A DNA stretch of 64,000 nucleotides, taken from G965267605 sp965267605 (GTDB taxonomy: Bacteria; Bacteroidota; Bacteroidia; Flavobacteriales_E; Vicingaceae). This document shows positions 19,828 through 28,148 of the stretch, in pieces. The notes below the pieces were generated by a model. It did not search any database. It saw nothing but the letters and a program-made list of their open reading frames with translations, and had not been told where the DNA came from. The position numbers and the translations under genes are program-made. The stretch spans positions 1 to 64,000 of the forward strand of contig OZ254088.1 of assembly GCA_965267605.1 (NCBI GenBank), read 5' to 3'. Position 1 is the stretch's first letter. Every line of letters begins with the position of its first letter.

Positions 19828-20265
19828 TTAATCCCAGAGCTCGAACTTGGTGGCAAATCCAGTTTGCCTGTCGATGGTCATGATCCCATCTTTTCCACTT
19901 AAGTTGCCTGAGAGGATCTTCACGATTTTTGGATCACCAGGCTTCAGGTTGTTCTTATCTACTACTTTCTTCTGATTAACGAATCCGTCCTTGTGCCACA
20001 GCTTGATCTTGATAATGGTTTCCGTTGCGGACACCGCTTCGGCCTTGGTGTAGTAATCGTACATATTGTATCCTACGGCCTTCAGATAATCTCGTATGGT
20101 TCCGGTATAAGGTTGCACCACAGTGGGCAGTGCCTTCACTTGCTCCATCCATGTGTACCCTTTGAAATAGGGAACCATTTCCCGCTTCAAGTGTGTAGGC
20201 GTTTCCTGTGCAAAAGACAGAGAACCAAATGCCAGGGCTATGGTTAGTAGTAATATTCGACTCAT
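19828..20265 (-). CDS. Secreted protein of unknown function
   Basis: The 145-residue protein has a signal peptide cleaved after LSFAQ. The remainder has charged and aromatic residues (YFKGYTWMEQVKALP) and an extended C-terminus (IMTIDRQTGFATKFELWD). No family was recognised. It begins 24 bases after the lipoprotein gene at 20290-21045 on the same strand, so the two are probably one transcript ending at the hairpin 19723-19750. Confidence 0.7.
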   Translation of the reverse strand: MSRILLLTIALAFGSLSFAQETPTHLKREMVPYFKGYTWMEQVKALPTVVQPYTGTIRDYLKAVGYNMYDYYTKAEAVSATETIIKIKLWHKDGFVNQKKVVDKNNLKPGDPKIVKILSGNLSGKDGIMTIDRQTGFATKFELWD

Positions 20266-20289
20266 AAGTTCAAGGTATTCATTTCCATT

Positions 20290-21045
20290 CTACAATGGTG
20301 GTTTAGCATACTCCTTTACCTGTCCGTCCAAATATCCTGCCACGATCATGTATTTATCCGTTCCAGGGAAACGGTATTGATACTCGGGAAATTCGTTGTG
20401 AATGATTAGTGCCGGCTCGTTATCAACCAAAGTGGTTCCTTCGATCACCAGATTCCAGTAGGTTACTTTAATGTTCTGTTTCACTGTATCCTGATAGTGT
20501 GTTACTGTCAGCCGATCTTCAAACCTGATCTTCAGCGTATCCTTCTGACCGTACCAGTCGAATTTGATGCCCAGAGGCATGCGGTCGCCTGTAAAGGGAT
20601 CGATCTTCTCAGTGGCCGAGGGCTCACCCACATTCATCATGCAGTTGGACCAAAAGCCCGTTCCATCAGGATACAGTTCTAACCAAATGCAGTGGTCTCT
20701 TTCCTTCAGATCTTTATCGATGGCCTCCATGGTGGCTTCCACGAGGTCATCCATGCTTTTGATTTTCTTCCCACCTCCGAAAGAGAAAGAAACACCTCCG
20801 GTTCTGATATGTGCCCCACTCACTTCCGCCACCCAGGTTCCCTGAAAGCGGGTTTCTGCATCAACGTCAGAGGATTGCGGATTCCATACGGCCTCAAAGG
20901 TTTCCGGTGCAGGAACTTCAGGTTCTTCAACCTCAGGTTGTGTTTCAGCAGGTAGCATGGGTGTTTCTTCAATCACCTCTTCTGGTTGCGGACTACTGCA
21001 ACCCATGAGCATACCAATTGTGGCAATGGCTAAATATCGTTTCAT
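20290..21045 (-). CDS. Lipoprotein of unknown function
   Basis: The 251-residue protein has a lipoprotein signal with lipobox MLMGC (Cys16). A Pro/Glu-rich linker (residues 17-50, EEVIEETPMLPAETQPEVEE) keeps the body away from the membrane. A beta-rich domain follows (GTWVAEVSGAHIRTGG, WSNCMMNVGEPS) with no family I can name. It is first of a two-gene unit with the secreted protein at 19828-20265. Confidence 0.7.
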   Translation of the reverse strand: MKRYLAIATIGMLMGCSSPQPEEVIEETPMLPAETQPEVEEPEVPAPETFEAVWNPQSSDVDAETRFQGTWVAEVSGAHIRTGGVSFSFGGGKKIKSMDDLVEATMEAIDKDLKERDHCIWLELYPDGTGFWSNCMMNVGEPSATEKIDPFTGDRMPLGIKFDWYGQKDTLKIRFEDRLTVTHYQDTVKQNIKVTYWNLVIEGTTLVDNEPALIIHNEFPEYQYRFPGTDKYMIVAGYLDGQVKEYAKPPL

Positions 21046-21127
21046 CAGTTGATGATGGTCTTGTAAATAAACTTACAAAAGTTCTTGGGCACATTTTTTG
21101 ACTTAACTTAATGTCCAAATCGCTTTT

Positions 21128-21928
21128 ATGAAAAATCTGATCCTTGGAGTGATGTGCCTGTTCATCGGTTTAAATGTGAATGCACAATCCATGCCCGATA
21201 AACTTGCCAAGCAATTGGAAAAGTGTGGATGTAAAGTGAAATACTTTGGCCCCGTATGTAGTAGGAAAGGTAAGTGGTATCTCAATGATTGCATTGCAAA
21301 ATGTCTGGGAGCAAAAATGGCCAAGGATCAAGACAACTGTACGGTGGATTCATTGCCAGATGATAAAATGACCTGGCCAATTCATAAGGTGTGTAATAAC
21401 CTTGCCACGTCAACAACTCCCAAGCCCGTGGAAATGTTGGAAGACGGGAGCTTGTTGTACGAACGCCAGAAGTCTGTGAATTTCAATGCAACTGGAACGG
21501 GAACGTTTTTCCGTGGTGGACACAACACTTGCAGGTGCCTGGTGGGGGATGCAGTGATTTCCACGAAGAAAGGAGATGTCCCTGTTAGTCAATTGAAGAA
21601 AGGTGATATCGTGTTCTCGCTGAATAAGGAAGGGGCTTTGATTGAGGTCCCCATCATCTTGGTTAGCAAAACCAAGGTCGGAGCAAATCATCAGTTTCTA
21701 CACATCTCAATGGAGGATGGAAGAGAACTGAAGGTGTCGCCATTGCATCCTGATTCTAAGTACCAACCTCTTCAGAATTTGAAGAAGGGTGATGTATTGG
21801 ATGGAAAGAAGATCTACAGTATCAAACTTGTGCCGGCTAACGTTACTTATACCTATGACATCCTTCCTAAAGGCCCTACAGGCATATACTGGGCCAATGG
21901 AATTCCTATTGGATCTACATTGAAGTAA
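21128..21928 (+). CDS. Secreted Kazal-like plus Hint (hedgehog/intein) domain protein
   Basis: This 266-residue protein has a signal peptide ending at NVNAQ (residue 20). Residues 33-71 form a cysteine-rich unit, CGCKVKYFGPVCSRKGKWY then NDCIAKCLG, with the spacing of a Kazal-type protease inhibitor fold. Residues 137-266 form a Hint domain. Block A is CLVGDAVISTKKGDVPV with Cys137 as the expected nucleophile, LKKGDIV follows, the block B-like histidine is in SPLHPD (His207), and the closing block is YDILPKGPTGIYWANG. The terminal HN needed for full protein splicing is absent, so self-cleavage or thioester transfer of the N-terminal part is more likely than splicing. Function is inferred from domain families. 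It faces away from the lipoprotein at 20290. Confidence 0.8.
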   Translation: MKNLILGVMCLFIGLNVNAQSMPDKLAKQLEKCGCKVKYFGPVCSRKGKWYLNDCIAKCLGAKMAKDQDNCTVDSLPDDKMTWPIHKVCNNLATSTTPKPVEMLEDGSLLYERQKSVNFNATGTGTFFRGGHNTCRCLVGDAVISTKKGDVPVSQLKKGDIVFSLNKEGALIEVPIILVSKTKVGANHQFLHISMEDGRELKVSPLHPDSKYQPLQNLKKGDVLDGKKIYSIKLVPANVTYTYDILPKGPTGIYWANGIPIGSTLK

Positions 21929-21947
21929 GTCGAAATTCAAAGCGCAT

Positions 21948-21977
21948 TTGTATCGAACAAAAAGATTATTACATTTG
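21948..21977 (+). promoter_or_regulatory. Bacteroidota-type promoter of the MarR gene
   Basis: TTG (21948-21950), 19 bases, then TACATTTG (21970-21977) fits the TTG-N-TAnnTTTG promoter form of Bacteroidota. The -7 box overlaps the palindromic operator at 21973-21988. Confidence 0.65.
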
Positions 21978-21988
21978 TAATTACAAAT
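21973..21988. promoter_or_regulatory. MarR operator, autoregulatory site
   Basis: The perfect 16-base palindrome ATTTGTAATTACAAAT sits over the -7 box, 12 bases before the MarR start. The same site with two changes recurs before the next gene at 22469-22484, which points to repression of both genes by the encoded MarR protein. Confidence 0.7.
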
Positions 21989-21999
21989 AACGGAGATAC

Positions 22000-22452
22000 G
22001 TGAGATTTGAAGATGAAATAAAAACAAAGCAGCCGATCAAGAATGAGAAGGGCAAGGCTGTGATCAATACGATTTACACGGGTAACCTGCTGACTGAAAT
22101 GGTGGTTCAGGATCTCAAGAAGTATGACATCAATGATCAACATTTCAATGTACTGCGTATCCTAAAAGGAAGATACCCTGAGGCCATAAGTCCTGGAGAC
22201 ATTAAGGAAGTACTACTTAACAAGCGTGGAGACCTTACCAGGCTGCTGGATAAGCTGGATAAGAAGGGCTGGGTGAAGCGCACCACCAATGTGGAAAACC
22301 GAAGAATGGTAGATGTGGTCTTAACTGCGAAAGGTGTAAAGGCTTTGGATAGAATAAACAAGGATTTCGTAGGAGCCCAGGCGCTGAGCGACAACATCAC
22401 CATTGCGGAGGCCAAGGAGTTAAATCGAATCTTGGATAAACTTCGGGGGTAA
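22000..22452 (+). CDS. MarR-family transcriptional regulator
   Basis: The 150-residue protein uses a GTG start at 22000; no ATG is available before the conserved part. The winged-helix core is clear: QHFNVLRILKGRYPEAISPGDI, RGDLTRLLDKLDKKGWVKR, and the wing NVENRRMVDVVLTAKG. It ends in the family LDKLRG helix. MarR dimers bind palindromes and usually release them on binding an aromatic or electrophilic ligand or on oxidation. Matching palindromes lie over its own promoter and before the NmrA-like gene 62 bases downstream, so the pair forms a small regulatory unit. It is similar in size and motifs to the second MarR at 33983-34432. The ligand is unknown. Confidence 0.88.
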   Translation: MRFEDEIKTKQPIKNEKGKAVINTIYTGNLLTEMVVQDLKKYDINDQHFNVLRILKGRYPEAISPGDIKEVLLNKRGDLTRLLDKLDKKGWVKRTTNVENRRMVDVVLTAKGVKALDRINKDFVGAQALSDNITIAEAKELNRILDKLRG

Positions 22453-22468
22453 AAAAATTTAGAATAAC

Positions 22469-22484
22469 AATTGTAAATACAAAT
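22469..22484. promoter_or_regulatory. MarR operator before the NmrA-like gene
   Basis: AATTGTAAATACAAAT matches 14 of 16 bases of the palindrome at 21973-21988 and is also followed by AACG. It lies 31-46 bases before the start at 22515. Confidence 0.65.
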
Positions 22485-22514
22485 AACGTAAAGACAATAA
22501 TAAATTTAATTATC

Positions 22515-23381
22515 ATGGAAAAGAAAAGAATATTGGTATCAGGAGCTACTGGACAGCAAGGTGGTTCTGTTGTTAATGCATTACTGGGTGATGGACATGA
22601 GATTGTTGGAATTACCAGAAATGTAGATTCTCCCAAAGCGATGGCGTTGAAGGAGCGAGGTGTGGAAATGATCTCGGTGAACTTCACTGACTACAGCGCA
22701 GCAGTGGAGGCTATGAAGGGCTTCGATGTGGTATTCGCCCTCACCACACCATTCGAAGAAGGATTGGAGAAAGAAGTTGAACAAGGTGTAACCATGGCCA
22801 ATGCAGCGGTTGAAGCGGGTGTTGGACACTTCATTTTCAATTCGGTAAGTGATGCGGATCAGAGCACCGGTGTTCCACACTTCGATAGTAAATATGAAGT
22901 AGAGAAACATCTGAAGGGTCTCAACCTGAATTGGACAGTTGTGGGTCCAACGTATTTCATGGACAATATGATGGTCTTCAATATGGACGGACTAAAAGAA
23001 GGAAAACTAATGATGGCAATGCCCGGTGATATTCCTCTACAGCAAGTGGCAGTGGAAGACATAGGAGAGGTTGTTGCTCAGGTGGTAAACGCTGGAGCAG
23101 GAATGTACGGGCAGCGTATCAACATCGCTGGTGACGCGATCACAGGAGAGGAAATGGCGAGGATGTTAACTAACGCAATTGGCCGGGAAATTACCTACCA
23201 GGGGTTTCCAACGGATGTGATAAGAGAGCAATCAGAAGACCTTGCATTGATGTATGAGTGGTTTATCAGTACAGGATATTCTGCAGATATGGACCTAATG
23301 AGACAGCGCGGTATGAAGTCTTTTGAGGCATGGGTGAACGAACAGGATTGGTCTGATGTTAAACAGGAGGTTACGGCATAA
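22515..23381 (+). CDS. NmrA/HSCARG-like NAD(P)-binding protein
   Basis: The 288-residue cytoplasmic protein opens with ILVSGATGQQGGSVVNALL, the GxxGxxG dinucleotide-binding motif of the atypical SDR (NmrA/HSCARG) group. It continues with VGITRNVDSPKA, which binds the adenosine phosphate in NADP forms. The family includes redox sensors and quinone or azo reductases. The active-site YxxxK of classical SDRs is not evident (SKYEVEKHL is the closest match), so activity is uncertain. It follows the MarR gene and carries the same operator, implying induction under the stress the regulator senses. Confidence 0.82.
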   Translation: MEKKRILVSGATGQQGGSVVNALLGDGHEIVGITRNVDSPKAMALKERGVEMISVNFTDYSAAVEAMKGFDVVFALTTPFEEGLEKEVEQGVTMANAAVEAGVGHFIFNSVSDADQSTGVPHFDSKYEVEKHLKGLNLNWTVVGPTYFMDNMMVFNMDGLKEGKLMMAMPGDIPLQQVAVEDIGEVVAQVVNAGAGMYGQRINIAGDAITGEEMARMLTNAIGREITYQGFPTDVIREQSEDLALMYEWFISTGYSADMDLMRQRGMKSFEAWVNEQDWSDVKQEVTA

Positions 23382-23429
23382 CCTTGCAGGTAGTTAAAGC
23401 GCAGGAAATTAGCCATACCTTTATGAGGT

Positions 23430-23753
23430 ATGAAACCATTTACACTGACTTTAGGATTTGTTTGTTTCCTCGTTGTATCAGGGTTTGCTCAAAAGATGAA
23501 CTTCGACCTGTCCGATAACAAATGGGTAGGGCAAGACCTGGCGGCAGGGGCACCTGGTGGTGTGTATACCTGCGGACCTAGAAAGGTGAAAAAGGAGATC
23601 GTTTTTACAAGTGAGGTGACGTACGAGCTTTATGATTCCTACGGTCAGTTCGTTCAAAAGGGTCTCGCTACAAGTATAGATGTAAGTGGCCTTCACAAGG
23701 GGATCTACTATATCTGTTTTGATAACAAGGCAGAGAAGTTCATTAAGAAATAG
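23430..23753 (+). CDS. Small secreted protein, mostly a T9SS type A-like sorting domain
   Basis: The 107-residue protein has a signal peptide cleaved after SGFAQ. It has only about 40 residues of its own before a segment (YELYDSYGQFVQKG ... IDVSGLHKGIYYI) that has the strand pattern of the Por/T9SS type A C-terminal domain. That leaves almost no cargo. It could be a tiny T9SS substrate or a domain relic. A possible box TACCTTTA (23416-23423) sits only six bases before the ATG. It ends before the strong bidirectional terminator at 23771-23798. Confidence 0.65.
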   Translation: MKPFTLTLGFVCFLVVSGFAQKMNFDLSDNKWVGQDLAAGAPGGVYTCGPRKVKKEIVFTSEVTYELYDSYGQFVQKGLATSIDVSGLHKGIYYICFDNKAEKFIKK

Positions 23754-23770
23754 GTAGAGTTTTCTACCAT

Positions 23771-23798
23771 AAAAAAAGGGGGCTTATGCCCCCTTTTT
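23771..23798. terminator. Bidirectional rho-independent terminator
   Basis: GGGGGC / GCCCCC stem with a TTAT loop, flanked by an A-run on the left and a T-run on the right, so it works for both convergent genes (ending at 23753 and 23809). Confidence 0.85.
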
Positions 23799-23808
23799 AT
23801 TTCATTGA

Positions 23809-24090
23809 TCAATCGATCTTGATACAGCCATCCTTGATGGTGATCTTCATTCCATCTTTCACGGTTACTTCACCACAATCAGTGTAGATTACTGCATCAG
23901 AGCAACCGGTTTGAATGGTCACAGATGCTGTTCTGCTGCTACCAAACTCAACTTCTTTGGTAGAACCACAAGTCTTCACTTTAAACTCGTGCGTCTTAGA
24001 GTCCTTGTTATAGTATCGCAGTGTAATACCAGCAAAAGTGCTGCTTGCAAGGAACATCATTGCTGCAGCAAGTGTCATTAACTTTTTCAT
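23809..24090 (-). CDS. Small secreted cysteine-containing protein of unknown function
   Basis: The 93-residue protein has a signal peptide cleaved after SSTFA. The mature part of about 74 residues is beta-rich with four cysteines that could form two disulfides (VKTCGS, IQTGCSD, YTDCGEV, IKDGCIKID). No family was recognised. It is probably periplasmic or released. It is convergent with 23430-23753 and shares its terminator. Confidence 0.7.
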   Translation of the reverse strand: MKKLMTLAAAMMFLASSTFAGITLRYYNKDSKTHEFKVKTCGSTKEVEFGSSRTASVTIQTGCSDAVIYTDCGEVTVKDGMKITIKDGCIKID

Positions 24091-24139
24091 GTTTCAGGTT
24101 TAGTTTGGTGGAAGTTACTACGGATTTGTGTAACAAGAA

Positions 24140-24163
24140 AAGGGTGCCCTTTCGAACACCCTT
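24140..24163 (-). terminator. Rho-independent terminator of the SDR/lipoprotein/DUF4345 operon
   Basis: AAGGGTG (24140-24146) and CACCCTT (24157-24163) pair. On the minus strand TTTTCTTG follows. It lies 19 bases beyond the stop of the gene at 24182. Confidence 0.65.
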
Positions 24164-24181
24164 CCGTTGTTTAGACTACAA

Positions 24182-24577
24182 TCACGTTCGCTCTCTGTAT
24201 TTGAAGAAAGCAAACAGTGTTAGTACACCAAATACGCCCTCAATAACGGTGGCCCTTATTAGTGCTTCAGATGGAGGACCATCAAACCCGATGCTGATTA
24301 CCCTGCCCGCTGCGTAACCTAAATAGGTGAAGATCGCGGTAACCGTTGAGGTAAACGCGAGCTTTCGGATAAAGGCTCCGAGCAGAATCAGTAGTCCTAA
24401 AGCCAGTACCAGGCCACCACCACCGCGAATGTCATTGTACATGCTCACGTTTTCACCAAGTTCGATTCCACTACTGGCAAGTGCAGCCTCTGTATTAAAG
24501 GTTAACATGCTTCCCACCACCAACAGGAGCAGTCCTGATAATCCCAGTATGATTTTGTAAACAATTGAATTTCTCAT
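24182..24577 (-). CDS. DUF4345-family membrane protein
   Basis: The 131-residue integral membrane protein has four hydrophobic segments (about residues 8-26, 51-68, 73-90, 108-125). The DUF4345 signature is DIRGGGGLVLALGLLILLGAF and later YAAGRVISIGFDGPPS. The family has no known activity and often sits in small stress or redox operons. It is the last gene of a three-gene leftward unit (SDR 25459-26379, lipoprotein 24589-25434, this gene) with short gaps of 24 and 11 bases. Confidence 0.8.
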   Translation of the reverse strand: MRNSIVYKIILGLSGLLLLVVGSMLTFNTEAALASSGIELGENVSMYNDIRGGGGLVLALGLLILLGAFIRKLAFTSTVTAIFTYLGYAAGRVISIGFDGPPSEALIRATVIEGVFGVLTLFAFFKYRERT

Positions 24578-24588
24578 GATTTCAAGTT

Positions 24589-25434
24589 TTACAGCGGATT
24601 GATCTCCGCGAGTGTTGTTTTGTCAAATTCGAACGATTTCATTTTCAGTTGATGAAGGAACTTCTTGTCCTTCTTCTTGATGTTGTTTAGAAACACCGTT
24701 TGTGTCATGGGAACCATGAATCCATCAACGTTGGTGTAATCTGTAAACCTCATGGATCCGTAGAACATCTTTGATCCAGGCAGTTTTAATGGAACCTCCC
24801 TCACGGTATAAACCGCATACTCGAGCATACCAGTTTCCTTTTGGAAGTAGAACAGGTATTGATCGATGTCCTTCTGCTTCTTATGGGTACCCCAACTCAT
24901 GAACACTACATCGAACACTCTTCCGTTAAAGGTGCGCTGGTCCACATATTGAACTACGGTAGCACGTTTTGCGTGGTCCATCATTTCAACGAAGAAGTGA
25001 TACGCTTCCATCCCGAACTTGTGTCTATTGTTCGTCTTTACTTTCTCCAGCTTACCTCCTTGTGGTATCTCGTAGTACACATCATTGTCAAGTCCGGCAG
25101 TTAACCCATTCTTCTTGCCGCCAGTAAAAGTCACCTTGGTGTCAAAGTTTCTGGCAGTTCCACTCATTGTAAACTCCTGGCGTGCTTCCGGCCAGAGCTT
25201 ACCCATCTTTCCCATCATCCCTTTCCAGTGGTCTTCGGCAGCAAAGGTGAAAGAGCTGTGTTTGTAAAAGTTCTCGTATCCCTGCTTCTTCCAGGCCTGC
25301 TCAATCAGGGCACGACCTTTCGCTTCCATTTGTTTGTTGTTGGGGTCTTTTCGTACTGTTTTCGGCAGTATATCCGCGGAGCACCCCGTTAGCACAAATG
25401 CAGCCAGTACTCCTATGATTGCTAATCTTCTCAT
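24589..25434 (-). CDS. Lipoprotein, possibly a lipoprotein- or lipid-carrier-like fold
   Basis: The 281-residue protein has a lipoprotein signal with lipobox VLTGC (Cys18). The body has repeated long beta strands and phrases (VVFMSWGTHKKQKDIDQYLFYF, VDGFMVPMTQTVFLN) reminiscent of LolA/DUF6503-like domains that bind acyl chains. The match is weak, so I leave the function open. It is sandwiched between an SDR enzyme and a DUF4345 membrane protein in one operon, next to an AraC regulator. Confidence 0.7.
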   Translation of the reverse strand: MRRLAIIGVLAAFVLTGCSADILPKTVRKDPNNKQMEAKGRALIEQAWKKQGYENFYKHSSFTFAAEDHWKGMMGKMGKLWPEARQEFTMSGTARNFDTKVTFTGGKKNGLTAGLDNDVYYEIPQGGKLEKVKTNNRHKFGMEAYHFFVEMMDHAKRATVVQYVDQRTFNGRVFDVVFMSWGTHKKQKDIDQYLFYFQKETGMLEYAVYTVREVPLKLPGSKMFYGSMRFTDYTNVDGFMVPMTQTVFLNNIKKKDKKFLHQLKMKSFEFDKTTLAEINPL

Positions 25435-25458
25435 GATTGTAGAATTTGTATTGTTGAT

Positions 25459-26379
25459 TTAGGCAGTGTACCGGTGAATGGCTTCGTAAGCATTCTCCTG
25501 ATAAGTCTCGTTGTTCAACTCTGGGAACAACACACTTTGATCTCCTACCTTTCCTGTTGGTTTATTGTTGGCACTTGCGTAGAACGTTCCCGTTTTGAAA
25601 TCCGGATTCGTAATGCCATCTACGTAGCGTTTGGCGCCAGTTTCAACGCTGTGCATAACACCCATCAAGGGCATCAGCGTTTTGCTCATGGTCTTCATCA
25701 TGAATTTCATGATACCTGTTAGGTCTTCTGCTGCGTTGGTTCCATTTGTTCCACCTGGACTCATAGACAGAATTCGAACATTTGGATGTTTTCTGGCTGT
25801 GGCCAACAAGCTCATTACCGCCAGGTACTTCACATAGCCGTATGATTCCAAAGCCGGGGCTTGTGTGGCTTCATGGGTTCCTTCGATGAGCGCAGCGAAC
25901 TCTTCCACGCTTCCACTTTGCATTTGAACCGGTTTAACTCCCATGGCCTTTACACCTCTGATCGCTTCGGAACCAGCATACAATGCCACTTGAGTGAGCT
26001 TATTTTCTGCGAGTAGTTTGTCCAGAAGAACTACATGCCCCAGTACGTTAGCAGCAACGATATGGGTAACGCCCTCTTTCGTATGGGCATATGGTGTTTT
26101 ACCACCAAGACCACCCGCGTTCATTACAAGGGCATCAATAGGTTCCTTTATAAGGTCTACCGCATTGCGTACGGAGCTCTGGTCAGAAACATCGATCAAC
26201 ACAATCTCGAAGATGTCTCTTCCGGTTGCCTCAATAAGTTCTTTCCTGGCAGCTTCGGCCTTCTTTATGTTTCTGCACCCCAGATAAACCTTCTCAGTTT
26301 GGGGCAGCTTTGCGAATTGCCTTGCAGCCTCTTTTCCAAGGCCTGCGTTGGCACCAGTAATTAGAATTGATTTAATCAT
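25459..26379 (-). CDS. SDR-family NAD(P)-dependent oxidoreductase
   Basis: The 306-residue cytoplasmic enzyme of the classical short-chain dehydrogenase family has a cofactor motif TGANAGLGK at residues 8-16 and the NAG motif (LVMNAGG). The catalytic Ser is in YAGSEA and the Tyr-Lys pair in YGYVK. A C-terminal part of about 70 residues (after SPGGTNGTNA) suits a lipid-like or bulky substrate. The substrate is unknown. It is the first gene of the SDR-lipoprotein-DUF4345 operon and lies 74 bases from the AraC gene start side, so the AraC protein is a likely regulator. Confidence 0.85.
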   Translation of the reverse strand: MIKSILITGANAGLGKEAARQFAKLPQTEKVYLGCRNIKKAEAARKELIEATGRDIFEIVLIDVSDQSSVRNAVDLIKEPIDALVMNAGGLGGKTPYAHTKEGVTHIVAANVLGHVVLLDKLLAENKLTQVALYAGSEAIRGVKAMGVKPVQMQSGSVEEFAALIEGTHEATQAPALESYGYVKYLAVMSLLATARKHPNVRILSMSPGGTNGTNAAEDLTGIMKFMMKTMSKTLMPLMGVMHSVETGAKRYVDGITNPDFKTGTFYASANNKPTGKVGDQSVLFPELNNETYQENAYEAIHRYTA

Positions 26380-26453
26380 CGTTACAGTTTTAAATGTTAC
26401 GATGTAAAGGTCCGGTGTGAGAAAGGGGTGCGCTACTCAGTTTGGCTCAAAGA

Positions 26454-27314
26454 CTACTCATTTAAGCTCAAACGGTAATCTGAAGGGGAAACTCCTGTCT
26501 CTGACTGGAAGTTTCTATTGAACGTTGCCAATGATTCGAAACCAGAGTCGAATGCAACATCGGAAACACGAAGGTCGGGCGTACGTAGCAATTCTTGCGC
26601 ACGTTCGATCTTTCTTCTCATGATGTACTTTTTCGGAGGCTCGTTATAGGTCTCATCGAACTTACGCTTGAAAGAAGAAACACTCATGTTGCACAAAGTG
26701 GCCAGCTCTTCCAGGCTTAAAGTAGAGTAGAGGTTGTTCTCAATTGTATCTGTGAAGGGTGTGCGCTTGATCTGATATAATCCTGAAAGAAAGTCTACTT
26801 CGTTAGTCGCCTGGGCTTTTTTGAGAAGCAGAATGATGAATTCCTTGATCTTAAGTCCGATCATCTCTTCATCTGCCATTTCTGGGTTCTCCAACCAGAT
26901 ATCCAGCCCTGCACGGAAATTCTCTAATAGAGAGTCGAGCTCGAAGGTTTTCGTATTGTAATCCACAGCTCCGCCAGAAGGATTGAGTTGAACCCCCATA
27001 AGTTCCTCTACTATATCCTTATAAAGAAGTACTGTAGTGAATTCCAGTGTGATAGGCTCTTCGTGGGTTCTTGGATCTGTTTCCAGAAAGAAGTTCTGAC
27101 ATTTGGCCAGGAACGAACCCTGGGGTCCAACGTCAAAAGTAACACCTGGGGTTCGAACCCGCATGACACCTTTATTGATGAAGCCGAAACATGCCTCGTT
27201 TTCGTGCCATGGTTTAAGGTCTCGCTCAAAACCTTTGAGTATGGCCTTATTGAAGACCTCCTTACCCTTGTAGGTAAGCATCTTGTAATCTTTAACATAG
27301 GGTGGCAACTGCAT
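26454..27314 (-). CDS. AraC-family transcriptional regulator
   Basis: The 286-residue protein has an N-terminal cupin-like sensing domain (residues about 1-180). It is followed by a C-terminal double helix-turn-helix: LSLEELATLCNMSVSSFKRKF, then VSDVAFDSGFESLATFNRNF and ETGVSPSDYR. This is the ExsA/AraC arrangement with an intact second helix-turn-helix. It is transcribed toward the SDR operon with a 74-base gap, so readthrough or direct activation of 26379-24182 is plausible. The effector is unknown. Confidence 0.9.
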   Translation of the reverse strand: MQLPPYVKDYKMLTYKGKEVFNKAILKGFERDLKPWHENEACFGFINKGVMRVRTPGVTFDVGPQGSFLAKCQNFFLETDPRTHEEPITLEFTTVLLYKDIVEELMGVQLNPSGGAVDYNTKTFELDSLLENFRAGLDIWLENPEMADEEMIGLKIKEFIILLLKKAQATNEVDFLSGLYQIKRTPFTDTIENNLYSTLSLEELATLCNMSVSSFKRKFDETYNEPPKKYIMRRKIERAQELLRTPDLRVSDVAFDSGFESLATFNRNFQSETGVSPSDYRLSLNE

Positions 27315-27420
27315 GAAGTGAATTTACTAAACACGCTAACAACCTACGCCAAACATGCAGAATTGTGGAATTCTGTGCCGCAAGGGTCTAACAAAAGCAC
27401 AATAACCAAATCTAATACAT

Positions 27421-28140
27421 ATGCGCAAGTCAGTTACGATGTTGCTGACTGCAGGGATTTTATCAAGTACGGGCAGTTTGGCTCAACGGAGAGTGAAGCC
27501 AGAATTGTCATTCACATCTTCATTTTCAACTTATCTGGTCACGGCCAAACATGAACTCTTACATCCAGCCCTGGTGCTGTTGCATCCTGGTGCTAGCGGA
27601 GTTGGGATGGGAATGGACGTAGGAGCGGCATTCCTGATTAACAATCATTGGCGTGTCTCGGTAAACGGTGGTTTAAATGTGGATAGATATGGACACAAGG
27701 AAGGCGCCCGTTTGTGCCGGGGTTGTGCCGAAGATCCTTTTTCGGAATACCCACCCGTGGGAAGGAGCAGGTTTAGGCACAGCAGATGGGTGCTGAGTCA
27801 GAAGACCGATTATAGAATTGGACGTGGGAGAAATCCCTGGAATGTTTCCGCTGGATTCCTGGTCGATCGGGCGATCAGATACAAGGTTAAATTCAAGAAT
27901 GAAGATTGCGGAGAGGGATGGGGTAAGTACCATAGCAATTGGTATAAACCCATATCTGCAAAAGGGTTGGTGGGAATTGGTAAAGAGCTGGAATGGAATG
28001 GTAAACGACTAATAGCCGAGTTCAATGTAGCGGTTGATCTATTTAATAAATACACGGAGGGGTTGTTTGTTGAAGACCAGTGCGATCCTATCAGTCCAAG
28101 CTATACATACAGAGGAGTAACACTAAGGTATATGCACTAG
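27421..28140 (+). CDS. Outer membrane beta-barrel-like protein (tandem copy 1)
   Basis: The 239-residue protein has a signal peptide MRKSVTMLLTAGILSSTGSLAQ. The mature part has alternating amphipathic strands (GMGMDVGAAFLI, WRVSVNGGLNVD, LIAEFNVAVDLFN) and ends in SYTYRGVTLRYMH. The final aromatic residue is of the kind used for outer membrane insertion. It is paralogous to the next gene (28188-28889), sharing the MLLT signal sequence and the P-S-Y-x-x-x-G-x-x-x-R-Y ending. The function is unknown. Confidence 0.7.
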   Translation: MRKSVTMLLTAGILSSTGSLAQRRVKPELSFTSSFSTYLVTAKHELLHPALVLLHPGASGVGMGMDVGAAFLINNHWRVSVNGGLNVDRYGHKEGARLCRGCAEDPFSEYPPVGRSRFRHSRWVLSQKTDYRIGRGRNPWNVSAGFLVDRAIRYKVKFKNEDCGEGWGKYHSNWYKPISAKGLVGIGKELEWNGKRLIAEFNVAVDLFNKYTEGLFVEDQCDPISPSYTYRGVTLRYMH

Positions 28141-28148
28141 AACCCGGC

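Noticed and set aside
21061..21078. TTGTAA / TTACAA inverted repeat before the Hint gene as a MarR site
   Set aside because: Similar to the MarR palindrome only at the arms, with a different centre; not convincing.
27358..27375. CAGAATT / AATTCTG inverted repeat between the AraC gene and 27421
   Set aside because: Only 7 bases and no second copy; too weak to call an operator.
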